DNA from: Labrenzia sp. R4_2
GTDB lineage: Bacteria > Pseudomonadota > Alphaproteobacteria > Rhizobiales > Stappiaceae
Length of the DNA: 64,000 nt
Assembly: GCF_017743865.1 (NCBI RefSeq)
Contig: NZ_JAGHRJ010000002.1
Span: 124,001 to 188,000 of the forward strand
Direction: 5' to 3'
The translations under genes and the position numbers were made by a program. The notes beneath the pieces are model-generated. The model was not told the origin of the DNA, did no database searches, and saw only the letters and a program-made list of their open reading frames with translations. This document shows positions 19,126 through 28,008 of the stretch, in pieces. The number at the start of each line of letters is the position of its first letter. The stretch's first letter is position 1.

Positions 19126-20007
19126 ATGACGATACCCAGATGCGGTATCATCGGTTTGATGGCCACACTGTTTTTTGCAGGGCCGGCAGCAGCCGACCAG
19201 ACGATTGAAATACGCCTGCCGCAGCTTGCCTCAATCCCGGAATACACGGTCCCGCTTCTGGAGCTTGCCCTCTCCAAACAGGACCGCCCGTTCAAGATCG
19301 TATTGCCTGAAAATTCCAAAGACCTCACCGCTGTAGAAGTGATGGAAAAACTCACTGACCCGGCGAGTTCGGAGTTCAATCTCTATGCGGCGGGCACTTC
19401 AAAGCACTACGAAGAGATTGCTCTGCCGATCCGCGTCCCACTGGTGCGCGGTCTGATTGGTGCCCGGATCAACGCGATTCCAAAAGGCAGCCAGGACAAG
19501 TATTTATCGGTCAACACGGTCGGCGACCTCCAGAACATGACGTTCCTTCAAGGCATCGACTGGGGAGACATAGCGATCCTTGAAGGCGCCGGGTTGACGG
19601 TAAAGACTGCTCGGAAAAGCCATCTTTATCCGATGATCGCTTCGGCGGACGCCGATGCATTTCCACGAGCTTCAGTGGAAATCCTGAGCGAGCGAGCGGA
19701 ATACAGCCAGCTGGACTATGACATCGAGCAGGAAGTTGTTCTGATCTACGACCGGTTTCCGTTCTATTTTTTCACCGGCAAGCACAACGCAGATCTCGCG
19801 GAGATCATCGAAACGGGCCTGGTGACCGCATATGAGGACGGCAGTTTCATCCAGTACTTCCGGACACACCCGATGATCCGGGAGATTTTCGCGGAACTCC
19901 ATCTCGACAGTCGTCGGCTAATCCGCTTCGACAACCCCAATCTGACCCCGGAAACGGCTGCACTTCCCGATTATTACTGGCATAAGTTCTCTGGCGAACC
20001 CGAGTAA
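19126..20007 (+). CDS. Periplasmic solute-binding-type protein (orphan)
   Basis: A 293-residue exported protein with a clear signal peptide ending near 'FFAGPAAADQ'. The rest looks like the type-2 periplasmic binding fold used by amino-acid-type binding proteins: an N-terminal 'IEIRLPQLASIPEYTVPLLELAL' unit, and a C-terminal 'DLAEIIETGLVTAYEDGSFIQYFRTHPMIREIF'. No transporter permease or ATPase gene is adjacent, so it may act as a sensor or a scavenging protein rather than in a transporter. It is a paralogue of the protein at 25874-26749: both share the 'F.FFFTGK/YVQKDN..LA.LIE.GL..AYE.G.F.Q.F..HP.I' block and end 'PDYYWHKF'/'PDRYWHDV'. GAAGGAG precedes the ATG. Confidence 0.65.
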   Translation: MTIPRCGIIGLMATLFFAGPAAADQTIEIRLPQLASIPEYTVPLLELALSKQDRPFKIVLPENSKDLTAVEVMEKLTDPASSEFNLYAAGTSKHYEEIALPIRVPLVRGLIGARINAIPKGSQDKYLSVNTVGDLQNMTFLQGIDWGDIAILEGAGLTVKTARKSHLYPMIASADADAFPRASVEILSERAEYSQLDYDIEQEVVLIYDRFPFYFFTGKHNADLAEIIETGLVTAYEDGSFIQYFRTHPMIREIFAELHLDSRRLIRFDNPNLTPETAALPDYYWHKFSGEPE

Positions 20008-20058
20008 CCTGCCAACCTCGGCAAAACCACACAACAAGCCGGTAAAACGCCTGATCTC

Positions 20059-20487
20059 ATGACCATCTGCCTCCGCGCACACCATCTTCTATGTATGCTG
20101 ACCTTCGCCGGAAAGGGCTACACCCCTGCTTTCGTGGAAGCCTACAAAGCTATTATCAATCGCCTCAACGATGGTGAGGCCATCAAACTGGTCGATGGTC
20201 CGGACGACATTTGCGTCCCGATGCTCAATGACCCCACCTGCCATTGTCACAATGAAAGCGTGCGCGAGCGGGACCGATTGGCCGCACGCAACATCGGGCT
20301 GCTGCTCTTCGGCAAGCCGTTATCGGTTGGCCCTCTCCGCTTCAGCGGCAACGATATTGCGAAACTGCGTTCAGCTTTTCAGGACGGAAACATTCGGCAA
20401 GCGTGTACGGGGTGCGAGTGGTACGAGCTTTGTACAGGCATTGCCCAAACGGACTTCAGGGGCTGCCGTCTCCGGTCGCCCCTGTAA
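20059..20487 (+). CDS. DUF1284 domain protein
   Basis: A 142-residue protein of the DUF1284 family. It begins 'MTICLRAHHLLCMLTFAGKGYTPAFVEAY' and has cysteines in 'DDICVPMLNDPTCHCHNESVRERD' and 'ACTGCEWYELCTGIAQTDFRGCRL', a pattern that suggests metal or Fe-S binding. The biochemical role of the family is not established. 51 nt after the solute-binding-type gene on the same strand, so possibly an operon. Confidence 0.75.
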   Translation: MTICLRAHHLLCMLTFAGKGYTPAFVEAYKAIINRLNDGEAIKLVDGPDDICVPMLNDPTCHCHNESVRERDRLAARNIGLLLFGKPLSVGPLRFSGNDIAKLRSAFQDGNIRQACTGCEWYELCTGIAQTDFRGCRLRSPL

Positions 20488-20516
20488 TATCCCATATATC
20501 CGATGTACATGCAGGA

Positions 20517-21281
20517 TCAGTCGCGGCGGCGAATTACACGCTGGACCTCCTTCTTGACCATCTGCTCAACCATGGGCGGCAGGTTCTGATCGAGCCAAGC
20601 CTTGATCATCGGACGCAGCATGTCACGAACCATCTCTTCGATGGTCTGAGCTTTCGTGCTGATCAACATGTCAGAAAAATTGTCAAGCGCCGCGTGAACC
20701 GCCTGCCCTGTCGCAGCGGATGTCAGATAGTCTTCAGGCGCCACATCCGGCAGATCATCCGGAATAGGCTTGGACTGGATCACCGGTTCTTCCGGCTCGA
20801 ACAAGGCTTCCGGCTCGGCCTCCGGCTCCGGCGGTGTCATGAGGTCTTCGGCAGGCTCTGGATCCGGAGCGAAGGAAACGTCACCGTCAACATTGTCGAG
20901 ATCTTCTGCGAGCCCGTCGACCATATCCAGATCATCGGTGGATTCGACCGCAAGTTCTTCCGTCAGTTCGAGGACGTCGTCGTCGCCCGCATCGCTCTCA
21001 TCTTCCGCAGCGTCGGCCATCATGGCCGCAGCCATGTCATCCGCGCCTTCGTCTTCAGCGACATCGTCATCACCGTCCATATCGAACAGCTTGTCGAGGT
21101 CGTCTTGCGACATCTCGGAGGCATCACCCATATCATCCTCCGCCTTTGCTTCTACTGGGGTTTCATCTGCTTGTTCATTGCCGGAGTCCGCGCTCTGGGA
21201 GTCTTCATCAGATATAATCCGGCGTATCGATGCGAGGATCTCCTCCATCGACGGCTCTTCAGCCTTGCTCGCCTGTGACAT
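20517..21281 (-). CDS. popZ: Polar organising protein PopZ (DUF2497)
   Basis: PopZ forms a polar matrix that anchors ParB-parS and recruits cell-cycle proteins in alphaproteobacteria. The 254-residue protein has the three-part layout of PopZ: an N-terminal helix ('SMEEILASIRRIISDE') that binds partners, a ~130-residue acidic and low-complexity linker (Asp/Glu/Ala/Pro), and a C-terminal oligomerisation region ('TIEEMVRDMLRPMIKAWLDQNLPPMVEQMVKKEVQRVIRR'). The placement between valS and tolC is conserved in Hyphomicrobiales. Confidence 0.9.
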   Translation of the reverse strand: MSQASKAEEPSMEEILASIRRIISDEDSQSADSGNEQADETPVEAKAEDDMGDASEMSQDDLDKLFDMDGDDDVAEDEGADDMAAAMMADAAEDESDAGDDDVLELTEELAVESTDDLDMVDGLAEDLDNVDGDVSFAPDPEPAEDLMTPPEPEAEPEALFEPEEPVIQSKPIPDDLPDVAPEDYLTSAATGQAVHAALDNFSDMLISTKAQTIEEMVRDMLRPMIKAWLDQNLPPMVEQMVKKEVQRVIRRRD

Positions 21282-21475
21282 GACGTCCCCCGTACTTGTT
21301 GGCTACTCTACGCTCCAACCAGAAGTCCCCCGGATGATTCGTTAAGGAAATTATGCGGATCAACTGGAAACGCGCAAAGCAACCGCACGGCCTGAGATAG
21401 GCTTTTCCCCTTTTAAGTCCACTTTTTGTAAACTTTTGGGTAAATGCAAACCGAATCGGTCCGCGCAAACGCCAA

Positions 21476-21505
21476 AAACGAAGAAACCGGCCAAAGCCGG
21501 TTTCA
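21476..21505 (-). terminator. Rho-independent terminator after tolC
   Basis: A nine-base-pair stem GAAACCGGC/GCCGGTTTC with a four-base loop (21484-21505), followed on the minus strand by a T-rich run (TTCGTTTTT). It is placed ~40 nt past the tolC stop codon. Confidence 0.75.
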
Positions 21506-21544
21506 TGGATGCATGTGCATTTGCCACAGACCTAAAGGCCGGTT

Positions 21545-22909
21545 TCAGCGGCCATCCGGTGTCCGCAGGCCAATCCACTTGCCACGCACGGACTTGTAGT
21601 GCTGTTCTGGATTGTAGATGGAGACATTCAGCCCGAGTGTTTCAGCATCCAGATGACCAACGGCAGCGACAAGCTGATAACCACCAACGATCCGGTTCCG
21701 CTGTGCAGTCACAAGATTGGACTGTTGAATGACCAGTTCGCGCTGCGCATCCAAGACGTCCAGGGTTGTCCGCTGACCAACGCGCTGCTCTTCGATCACC
21801 CCTTCAAGAGCCAGCTGCTGCGCTTCGACCGCCGCACGCGCCGCTACGATTGACGCTTCGGCCGCCTGGAAGATCCCCCAAGCGGTGATCACATTTGCGC
21901 GGACCTGATCGCGGGCAACGTCCAGCTGAAGACGGGTCTGACCCAGCTCTTCCTTGGCTTGACGCACACGCGAATAAACGCCGCCACCCTGATAGATCGG
22001 AATGCTGACATTACCGAAGATCTGCGCATTGTTGTTGAGATCAACCGTGTTCGACGGGTTCCAGCTCCGGCCAACGCTTGCATCAACGGTGACAGTCGGA
22101 AGCAGCTCACCCTCAATGGCCTTCACATTGAAGATCGCAGCATCAACAAGATGTAGTGCCTGCTGGATCAAAGGCTGCTTTTCTTCACTGGTCTGAAGTG
22201 CGACATCCAGGGACTTGGGAACCTGACGTGTGATGGATGTGTCCGCCGACAGGCTCTTCGGATCAACACCGATCACCTGACGGTAGATCGCCCGACTGGT
22301 GTTCAAATTGGCAAGCGCCGTGTTCAACGATGCCTGAGCTTCCGCAGCACGCGCTTCTGCCTGGGAGACGTCGGTCCGGGTTCCCTCACCCACATCAAAC
22401 CGATCGCGCGCTGCACGCACCTGCTCCTGAAGGAACGCAAGATCGCTGCGCTGAAGGGAAACGAGCGCTGTGTCGCGAATCACATCAACGTAGGCGGTCG
22501 CGGCGCTGAGAAGCGTGTCCTGCTCGCTTGACATCAGGCTTTCGCGCTGGGCACGGACAACAGCCTCAGCCTGGCGCGTGGAGTTTACTGTTCGGAAGCC
22601 GCGGAAGACCGCCTGGCTCAAAGTCAATGAGATAGCCGCATTGTTGCGGTAAGCCTGCCGGCCATTCACTGAGGAGCGAACACCGCCGGCCGCCAGCGCC
22701 GCAGAAGCCGTTGGCCGCCAACCGGCCAGAGCTTGCGGCACGTTTTCGTTGACACCGCGCAACTGGGCCCGGGCCGCGTTCAGGGTCGGGTTGTTCGCAT
22801 AAGCGAGAGACAGCGCATCACGGATCGTGTCGGCACCGGCCGAGGACGCAATGAAGCCGGACAAGACGACAGCGGCAACCCCGCTCATCAGTCCTTTCGA
22901 TAGTGCCAT
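21545..22909 (-). CDS. tolC: TolC-family outer membrane efflux protein
   Basis: Outer membrane channel that joins type I secretion or RND efflux complexes. The 454-residue protein has a signal peptide (MALSKGLMSGVAAVVLSGFIASSAGA) and two tandem TolC/OEP repeats: 'TIRDALSLAYANNPTLNAARAQLRG' opens the first, and long heptad-rich helices follow ('AEARAAEAQASLNTALANLNTSRA', 'QVRANVITAWGIFQAAEASIVAARAAVEAQQLALEGVIEEQRVGQRTTLDVLDAQREL'). ATG 22909 has AAGGGTGAAAG upstream; the frame continues 16 codons without family similarity. No fusion-protein or inner-membrane partner is adjacent, as is usual for this locus. Confidence 0.92.
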   Translation of the reverse strand: MALSKGLMSGVAAVVLSGFIASSAGADTIRDALSLAYANNPTLNAARAQLRGVNENVPQALAGWRPTASAALAAGGVRSSVNGRQAYRNNAAISLTLSQAVFRGFRTVNSTRQAEAVVRAQRESLMSSEQDTLLSAATAYVDVIRDTALVSLQRSDLAFLQEQVRAARDRFDVGEGTRTDVSQAEARAAEAQASLNTALANLNTSRAIYRQVIGVDPKSLSADTSITRQVPKSLDVALQTSEEKQPLIQQALHLVDAAIFNVKAIEGELLPTVTVDASVGRSWNPSNTVDLNNNAQIFGNVSIPIYQGGGVYSRVRQAKEELGQTRLQLDVARDQVRANVITAWGIFQAAEASIVAARAAVEAQQLALEGVIEEQRVGQRTTLDVLDAQRELVIQQSNLVTAQRNRIVGGYQLVAAVGHLDAETLGLNVSIYNPEQHYKSVRGKWIGLRTPDGR

Positions 22910-23153
22910 TGCTTTCACCCTTGAACGACCAGACACTCCACACTCCTTCCGGCTCACCCACGTACACTCAAAACCTGAGTAAACTCACCGGTGTCCATCT
23001 TCAACCGGCACGAGCCCAGATTTAATGAAAATCTTCCAGTGCGGCTTATGGGCAACAGGCTCCAACGGAGCACGCTGCGTAACACAACACGTGACACTGG
23101 CCGATCAGCCCCGGTCTTCAGATCAGACCGGAAATAACTCTTATAACAGACCT

Positions 23154-23816
23154 TTAAAAGGTGAATTCTGCGGCTTGAGCAAAACCGGGAAGCAAGGCTG
23201 CCGATGCATTAAACGCAAAACGTCCGCTCACCGCTTCGCCTGATTTCTGATAAAGCTTGGCAACACCTGCCCCGCCCTGGCCTTCGATGACGACAAGGCG
23301 GCCGTCGGACTTCAACTGTTTCAGCAAAGCCTCGGGCAGAACTTCAACCGCACCATCAATCAGAATAACGTCGTATGGGCCTTCCGCAGCGTAGCCATCC
23401 ACCAGCGGACCTTCAACAACGACCGCGTTTTCAGTTCCGAGATCCACAAGGAGATCGCCAGCATCGCGGGCCAGTTCCGCGTTTTCTTCCAGAGCAACGA
23501 CAGATGCCGCCAGTTTTGCCGCGACCGCCGTGCTGTAGCCGCTGCCGGCTCCAATCACGAGCACAATGTCGTCCGCACTGATTTGCGCCAGCTGGATCAG
23601 CTTTCCGAAGATATGCGGCTTCATCAAGTACCGGCCGGACCCGGAGGCACCAATGGGCAGGTCTTCATCGATGTAGGCCACTGCTCGCTTGGATGCAGGA
23701 ACGAACCGTTCGCGCGGAACCACCTCCATTGCATCCAGGATCTGGTGATCCGTCACATCGTTGGTACGCAACTGGTTGTCCACCATCTTGCGGCGGGACT
23801 GGTTAAAGTCCGTCAT
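23154..23816 (-). CDS. Protein-L-isoaspartate O-methyltransferase family protein
   Basis: SAM-dependent methyltransferase related to Pcm/PIMT, which marks isoaspartyl residues for repair. The 220-residue protein starts 'MTDFNQSRRKMVDNQLRTNDVTDHQ', has the PIMT region 'MEVVPRERFVP', and SAM-binding motif I 'VLVIGAGSGYSTAVAAKL', followed by the acidic 'VVALEENAELA'. ATG 23816 with GAGGG upstream is chosen; 34 upstream codons are not family-like. This tolC-linked paralogue is widespread in Hyphomicrobiales; whether it truly repairs isoaspartate is not shown by sequence. Confidence 0.85.
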   Translation of the reverse strand: MTDFNQSRRKMVDNQLRTNDVTDHQILDAMEVVPRERFVPASKRAVAYIDEDLPIGASGSGRYLMKPHIFGKLIQLAQISADDIVLVIGAGSGYSTAVAAKLAASVVALEENAELARDAGDLLVDLGTENAVVVEGPLVDGYAAEGPYDVILIDGAVEVLPEALLKQLKSDGRLVVIEGQGGAGVAKLYQKSGEAVSGRFAFNASAALLPGFAQAAEFTF

Positions 23817-24066
23817 ATCGGCCCTCGCTTGAATTGCCGGCGTCCCGGCACCTCTTCGGCTGGTTCCATACCGAGGCAAACCCGCCCTGACAAGCACCAG
23901 ATGCGGCTCTATCACCAAACCCTTTGAAATCCGGGAGATTTTTTACCGCTGACAATCAGTCATACAGACCTTTCCACGGGTGTCACAGTGGAAATGTCAT
24001 CAGCCAATCAATCAGGACTTGACCTGCCGCGCCAAGTGTTTGATAAGGCGCGGCACACCACCGAGG

Positions 24067-24140
24067 GGCCCTGTGGCGGAGTGGTGACGCAGCGGATTGC
24101 AAATCCGTGTACACCGGTTCGATTCCGGTCGGGGCCTCCA
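24067..24140 (+). tRNA. tRNA-Cys (GCA)
   Basis: A 74-nt cloverleaf: acceptor GGCCCTG pairs with CGGGGCC, discriminator T, encoded CCA at 24138-24140. The anticodon loop is ATTGCAAA with anticodon GCA at 24099-24101, flanked by the GGAT/ATCC arm. The T-arm contains GGTTCGATTCC. Confidence 0.95.
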
Positions 24141-24347
24141 TTTTCCTTCGACAATTTCAAATTCTCAGGCCGGTCTAGGTCACCGAGCGCAGATCCGCGC
24201 TGCATCTGTCCTGGTGTTTTGAGTGTCCGCCATCCGGTCAACCTGACTGCGCCGGGGCCACACGAGGGCTCTCACCGCAATATCAATGGTACACTCCGCA
24301 ATAATTCATGCTTGACCCTGCAAAGCTTGCTCCCGCAAGTTGTTTAC

Positions 24348-25508
24348 ATGAAAGAACCCAGCTTCAGCATCGGGGTTGAGGAAGAATATCTTCTGGTCGA
24401 CCGCGCGAGCCGCAAAATCGCGAGCTCCCCGCCATCCGAGTTGTTTTCAGCCTGCGAAACCGCACTGGAAGGACGGGTCAGTCCCGAATTTCTTCAATGC
24501 CAGATCGAAGTTGGCACTCCGGTTTGCATGACGCTTGGCGAGGTGAAGGCAGAACTGGCTTATTTCCGCAAAACCATAGCCGATGAGGCCGCCCGGCATG
24601 GCCTGGCGCCTATTGCCGCCTCGACCCACCCCTTTGCGGAATGGACCGAGCAGCCACACACCGACAAGGAACGCTACAACGATCTGGCCAGGGTCATGCA
24701 GGTTGTCGCCAAGCGCCTCCTGATCTGCGGCATGCATGTTCATATCGGCATTGAAGATGCAGAGCTGCGCGTCGATCTTTTCAATCAACTGACCTACTTC
24801 CTGCCTCATCTTCTGGCGCTCAGCACATCTTCGCCTTTCTGGCGGGGCCGGAACACGGGGCTGAAATCCTACCGGCTTTCGGTTTTCAACGAGCTGCCCC
24901 GTACCGGATTGCCGCCGCGATTTGAGAGCCACGAAGACTACCGCCACACCATCGACATGCTGGTTCAAGCTGGCGTCATCGAGGATGCGACCAAGATCTG
25001 GTGGGACCTTCGACCTTCCGATCGGTTTCCGACCCTTGAAATGCGGGTGACGGATGTCTGCCCGTGCGTTGAAGATGCCGTTGCCATTGCAGCGCTTTTC
25101 CGGTGCCTGTGCCGGATGCTCTACCGCCTGCGGCGCGCCAATCAGGGATGGCGGCACTATTCCAGGTTCCTGCTCGCCGAAAACCGCTGGCAGGCGCAGA
25201 GGCATGGCTCGGCTGCCAACCTGATCGACTTCGGCCAGAAGAAATCCATCGCATTCAAGGATCTGGTCGGCGAAATCAGCGAGCTGGTGGCCCCAGATGC
25301 TGCATTTTTTGGCTGTGAAGCGGAGATCGCCCACATCCGGACGATTGCAGAGCGCGGTACATCAGCGGATCGACAGCTGGCACTTGCAGGAGACATAACG
25401 GAAGACAGCCTGATCGACCGATCGAAACTGGAGGCCGTTGTGGATCAGCTGGTTCATGAAACGCAGCATGGCCTTGCAGAAATACCTGTGTCAGCAAAAG
25501 CCGTATGA
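24348..25508 (+). CDS. YbdK-type carboxylate-amine ligase (glutamate-cysteine ligase 2 family)
   Basis: ATP-dependent carboxylate-amine ligase of the GCS2/YbdK family, which has weak glutamate-cysteine ligase activity in E. coli. The 386-residue protein begins 'MKEPSFSIGVEEEYLLVDRASR' and has 'AASTHPFAEW', 'CGMHVHIGIEDAELRVDLFNQLTYFLPHLLALSTSSPFW' and 'IWWDLRPSDRFPTLEMRVTDVCP', all family landmarks. The frame is open far upstream across the tRNA-Cys, but ATG 24348 is where the family begins. Stands alone. True physiological product unknown. Confidence 0.87.
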   Translation: MKEPSFSIGVEEEYLLVDRASRKIASSPPSELFSACETALEGRVSPEFLQCQIEVGTPVCMTLGEVKAELAYFRKTIADEAARHGLAPIAASTHPFAEWTEQPHTDKERYNDLARVMQVVAKRLLICGMHVHIGIEDAELRVDLFNQLTYFLPHLLALSTSSPFWRGRNTGLKSYRLSVFNELPRTGLPPRFESHEDYRHTIDMLVQAGVIEDATKIWWDLRPSDRFPTLEMRVTDVCPCVEDAVAIAALFRCLCRMLYRLRRANQGWRHYSRFLLAENRWQAQRHGSAANLIDFGQKKSIAFKDLVGEISELVAPDAAFFGCEAEIAHIRTIAERGTSADRQLALAGDITEDSLIDRSKLEAVVDQLVHETQHGLAEIPVSAKAV

Positions 25509-25538
25509 CGCTGATCTGATCTTCCAGGGCCAGAAGCC

Positions 25539-25787
25539 TTAGCTTGTGTCGTCCTTGGATGGCGGTGTTCCGTGGGCTTTCAGATGAAAAAAGTCGCGCG
25601 ATCCGGTCAGAACCAGGGCAAATTCATCGATTTCAGACACGACCGCATCCGCGGAGCGCGCAAGTCCTGACTTCGGTTTCATGCTTCGATGCGCCTCAAT
25701 CAGCGCCGCACGGGCACTTCCCAATGATTGCAGTAACTTATCCCGGTCAAAATCCAATGGAGACCGGGTTCGCCTTGGGTGAGACAT
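25539..25787 (-). CDS. Small hypothetical protein
   Basis: An 82-residue soluble protein, basic at the N-terminus ('MSHPRRTRS') and then helical ('DFDRDKLLQSLGSARAALIEAHRSMKPKSGLARSADAVVSEIDEFALVLTGSRDFFHL'). No domain recognised. Credible as a gene because the composition is not that of a shadow frame and it fits a gap between two convergent-divergent genes. The start is uncertain: ATG 25787, or a TTG nine codons upstream. Confidence 0.5.
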   Translation of the reverse strand: MSHPRRTRSPLDFDRDKLLQSLGSARAALIEAHRSMKPKSGLARSADAVVSEIDEFALVLTGSRDFFHLKAHGTPPSKDDTS

Positions 25788-25873
25788 GGTCAATTCTATC
25801 CTGCGCACAGTCAAATGTTCTTATTTTGTTCTATTTTCAGCCATGCGCCGCCACGTGTCAATATAAAGCAAAG

Positions 25874-26749
25874 CTATTTCACGTCATGCCAATACCGGTC
25901 CGGGATCGCTCTGTGCCGGTCGGATAAATAAGGATTGGGGATCTCCAGAACGGTCAAATCGTTTTGCCGGATATGGTCCAATGCCCGCTGTATGCGTGGA
26001 TGGCGCTCGAAAAGCTGCATGAACGCACCGGTCTCGTAAGCCCGCTCCAGTCCGCGTTCGATCAGATCTGCAAGAGCACGGTTGTCTTTTTGTACGTAGA
26101 AGAAAAACCCGAAGCGGTATTTCACCAGCAGATTGTTATCGACGGTGAGGTTTGGATAGATCGCATCGAAATTCGCTCTTTCCGCATGAGCTTCATGGAC
26201 ACCGAGATTAAAAACGTTCGTGCGGCCAACAGACAGCATCCGCCAGATGTTTTTCCACTCTGCCGGCAGAACCTTAAACCCAGCTGCCCTGAAAATATCC
26301 GTGTCCGGCCAGCCAAAGCCTGAGCCAATTACGGCATAGTCGCGAAACTCGTCGAGGGTCTCAATCTGCGCCAGGCGATCCAGCTGATCTTTGCGGGTCA
26401 CAAATATGCGGTGCCCGAGCAGGCCACGGCTCAAGGGGATGTCGATCTGCTCAAAACGCTGTTCGCGTTCCGGCGATCCGCCGCTGTAAAACACATCGAA
26501 GTTGGAGCGGCCCTGCTCGAACTCGATCAACACGCGCTTCTGCGTCGTATCGCCAAGCGAAACCACCTCAAGGACGGCATCCTCTCCGGAATGCGCCAAG
26601 GCCAGTTTTAGCAAGGAAACTTCATACCGGTCTTCGCCATCATCATAATGTTCGATCCCAAGCCGCACGACCTGCTGTGCCTGAACACCCGCACTTGCAG
26701 TTATCCAGATCATCAGGACCAAGACCAGCACAGCACGTGATCCGAACAT
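25874..26749 (-). CDS. Periplasmic solute-binding-type protein (orphan paralogue)
   Basis: A 291-residue exported protein with a signal peptide (MFGSRAVLVLVLMIWITASAGVQAQ) and a type-2 periplasmic binding fold by pattern. It shares blocks with the protein at 19126-20007: 'PLSRGLLGHRI' versus 'PLVRGLIGARI', 'LADLIERGLERAYETGAFMQLFERHPRIQRAL' versus 'LAEIIETGLVTAYEDGSFIQYFRTHPMIREIF', and the terminal 'IPDRYWHD'. ATG 26749 has AGGGAGA upstream; 28 earlier codons are open but lack a signal sequence. Like its paralogue it has no transport genes nearby. Confidence 0.65.
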   Translation of the reverse strand: MFGSRAVLVLVLMIWITASAGVQAQQVVRLGIEHYDDGEDRYEVSLLKLALAHSGEDAVLEVVSLGDTTQKRVLIEFEQGRSNFDVFYSGGSPEREQRFEQIDIPLSRGLLGHRIFVTRKDQLDRLAQIETLDEFRDYAVIGSGFGWPDTDIFRAAGFKVLPAEWKNIWRMLSVGRTNVFNLGVHEAHAERANFDAIYPNLTVDNNLLVKYRFGFFFYVQKDNRALADLIERGLERAYETGAFMQLFERHPRIQRALDHIRQNDLTVLEIPNPYLSDRHRAIPDRYWHDVK

Positions 26750-26997
26750 TGCGTCTCCCTTGACTGGAACCCAACGGGCAAAAAACACACGAGAATTGGT
26801 AACTTGATCTGCAGGCCTTGGCGACTTGGCCAATTCGACAATGTCTTTTTCCCACGCATAAGACCCCAGCTTTGTCTTATGTGCCGTTTCTACCGCAGCC
26901 GAGGTCGCGATCCGCCTGTACTTTTATCATTGATATCCGCTAGATAGCAGCCTTGGACAACAATGCGGCTTGCGCACTAAACAGGACTGACCGGGTC

Positions 26998-27999
26998 ATG
27001 AAGCACGGCGGAGATTTGAGCGAAGCAATCGAGCGCTTTGGCGGGACACCTGACCAGTGGCTCGACTTGTCGACCGGAATCAATCCGCATGCCTATCCAG
27101 TCCCGGACCAATTTTCAGACAAAGCCTGGACGTCCCTGCCCGCACAATCAGCCCAGGATCAGCTTATTGGCGCCGCACGCCAGGCCTATGCTGTCCCGGA
27201 TCATCTTGGACTTGCCGCAGGGCCCGGTACGCAGTTGCTCTTGTCAGTGTTGCCGCAGCTTCTGCCCCAAGGCCCAGTTGCGCTCGCAGCCCCGACTTAC
27301 ACCAGCCATGCGGACGTCTGGACACGGGACGACCGCAAACCAGTCGAGCTGTCCAGCATATACGCCCTACCGGCCGATGCGAAAATCGTTCTGCTCGTCA
27401 ATCCGAACAATCCCGACGGTCAACTTGTTGATGTCAAAAGCCTTCTGGAGATCGCCAGAACTTTGACGGAGCGCGGCGGGTACCTCGTGGTGGACGAAGC
27501 CTTTGCAGATGTCATGCCCGGTTCAAGTCTTCTACCGCACATTGGTGATGAAAACATCCTGATCTTGCGTTCCTTCGGCAAGTTCTTTGGTCTGGCCGGA
27601 CTGCGCCTCGGTTTCCTGGCGGGACCAACGCCGATGACCGCAAAGGTCTCAGCCCTTCTGGAAAGCTGGTGCCTCAGCGGCCCGGCTCTCGAACTCGGCG
27701 CCACGGCGCTGAAAGACCAAGCCTGGCAGAAATCGATGAGCCGCCAACTGGCCGACGAAATGGCCGATCTCACACTGGCGCTGCAACAGAACATGTTGAG
27801 CGTTTTTGGAGGAACCCCGCTTTACGCGCTTGCCGGGACAAGATCTGCCGCCAAGCTGCATGACGCGCTCGCCAAACAGCGGATCTGGACCCGGATCTTC
27901 GACTATGCACCAACCTGGATCCGCTTCGGCCTGCCGGGTGGCGCTGAAAATCTGGCCCGCCTGACCGACGCGCTTGCAGCGGCTCAAAAAGACCTCTAA
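26998..27999 (+). CDS. cobC: Threonine-phosphate decarboxylase CobC
   Basis: PLP enzyme that makes (R)-1-aminopropan-2-ol phosphate from L-threonine phosphate for the lower-loop linker of cobalamin. The 333-residue protein begins 'MKHGGDLSEAIERFGGTPDQWLDLSTGINPHAYP', the hallmark of CobC/CobD-type aminotransferase-fold decarboxylases, has 'LLVNPNNPDGQ', 'LVVDEAFAD' and the PLP lysine in 'ILRSFGKFFGLAGLRLGF'. ATG 26998 with AGGA upstream replaces an in-frame TTG at 26953. It is 9 nt from cobD and forms an operon with it. Confidence 0.92.
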   Translation: MKHGGDLSEAIERFGGTPDQWLDLSTGINPHAYPVPDQFSDKAWTSLPAQSAQDQLIGAARQAYAVPDHLGLAAGPGTQLLLSVLPQLLPQGPVALAAPTYTSHADVWTRDDRKPVELSSIYALPADAKIVLLVNPNNPDGQLVDVKSLLEIARTLTERGGYLVVDEAFADVMPGSSLLPHIGDENILILRSFGKFFGLAGLRLGFLAGPTPMTAKVSALLESWCLSGPALELGATALKDQAWQKSMSRQLADEMADLTLALQQNMLSVFGGTPLYALAGTRSAAKLHDALAKQRIWTRIFDYAPTWIRFGLPGGAENLARLTDALAAAQKDL

Positions 28000-28008
28000 C
28001 CAGCACTC

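Noticed and set aside
23988..24347. 120-codon N-terminal extension of the YbdK-type ligase
   Set aside because: It translates through the tRNA-Cys gene and has no family similarity; the true start is ATG 24348.
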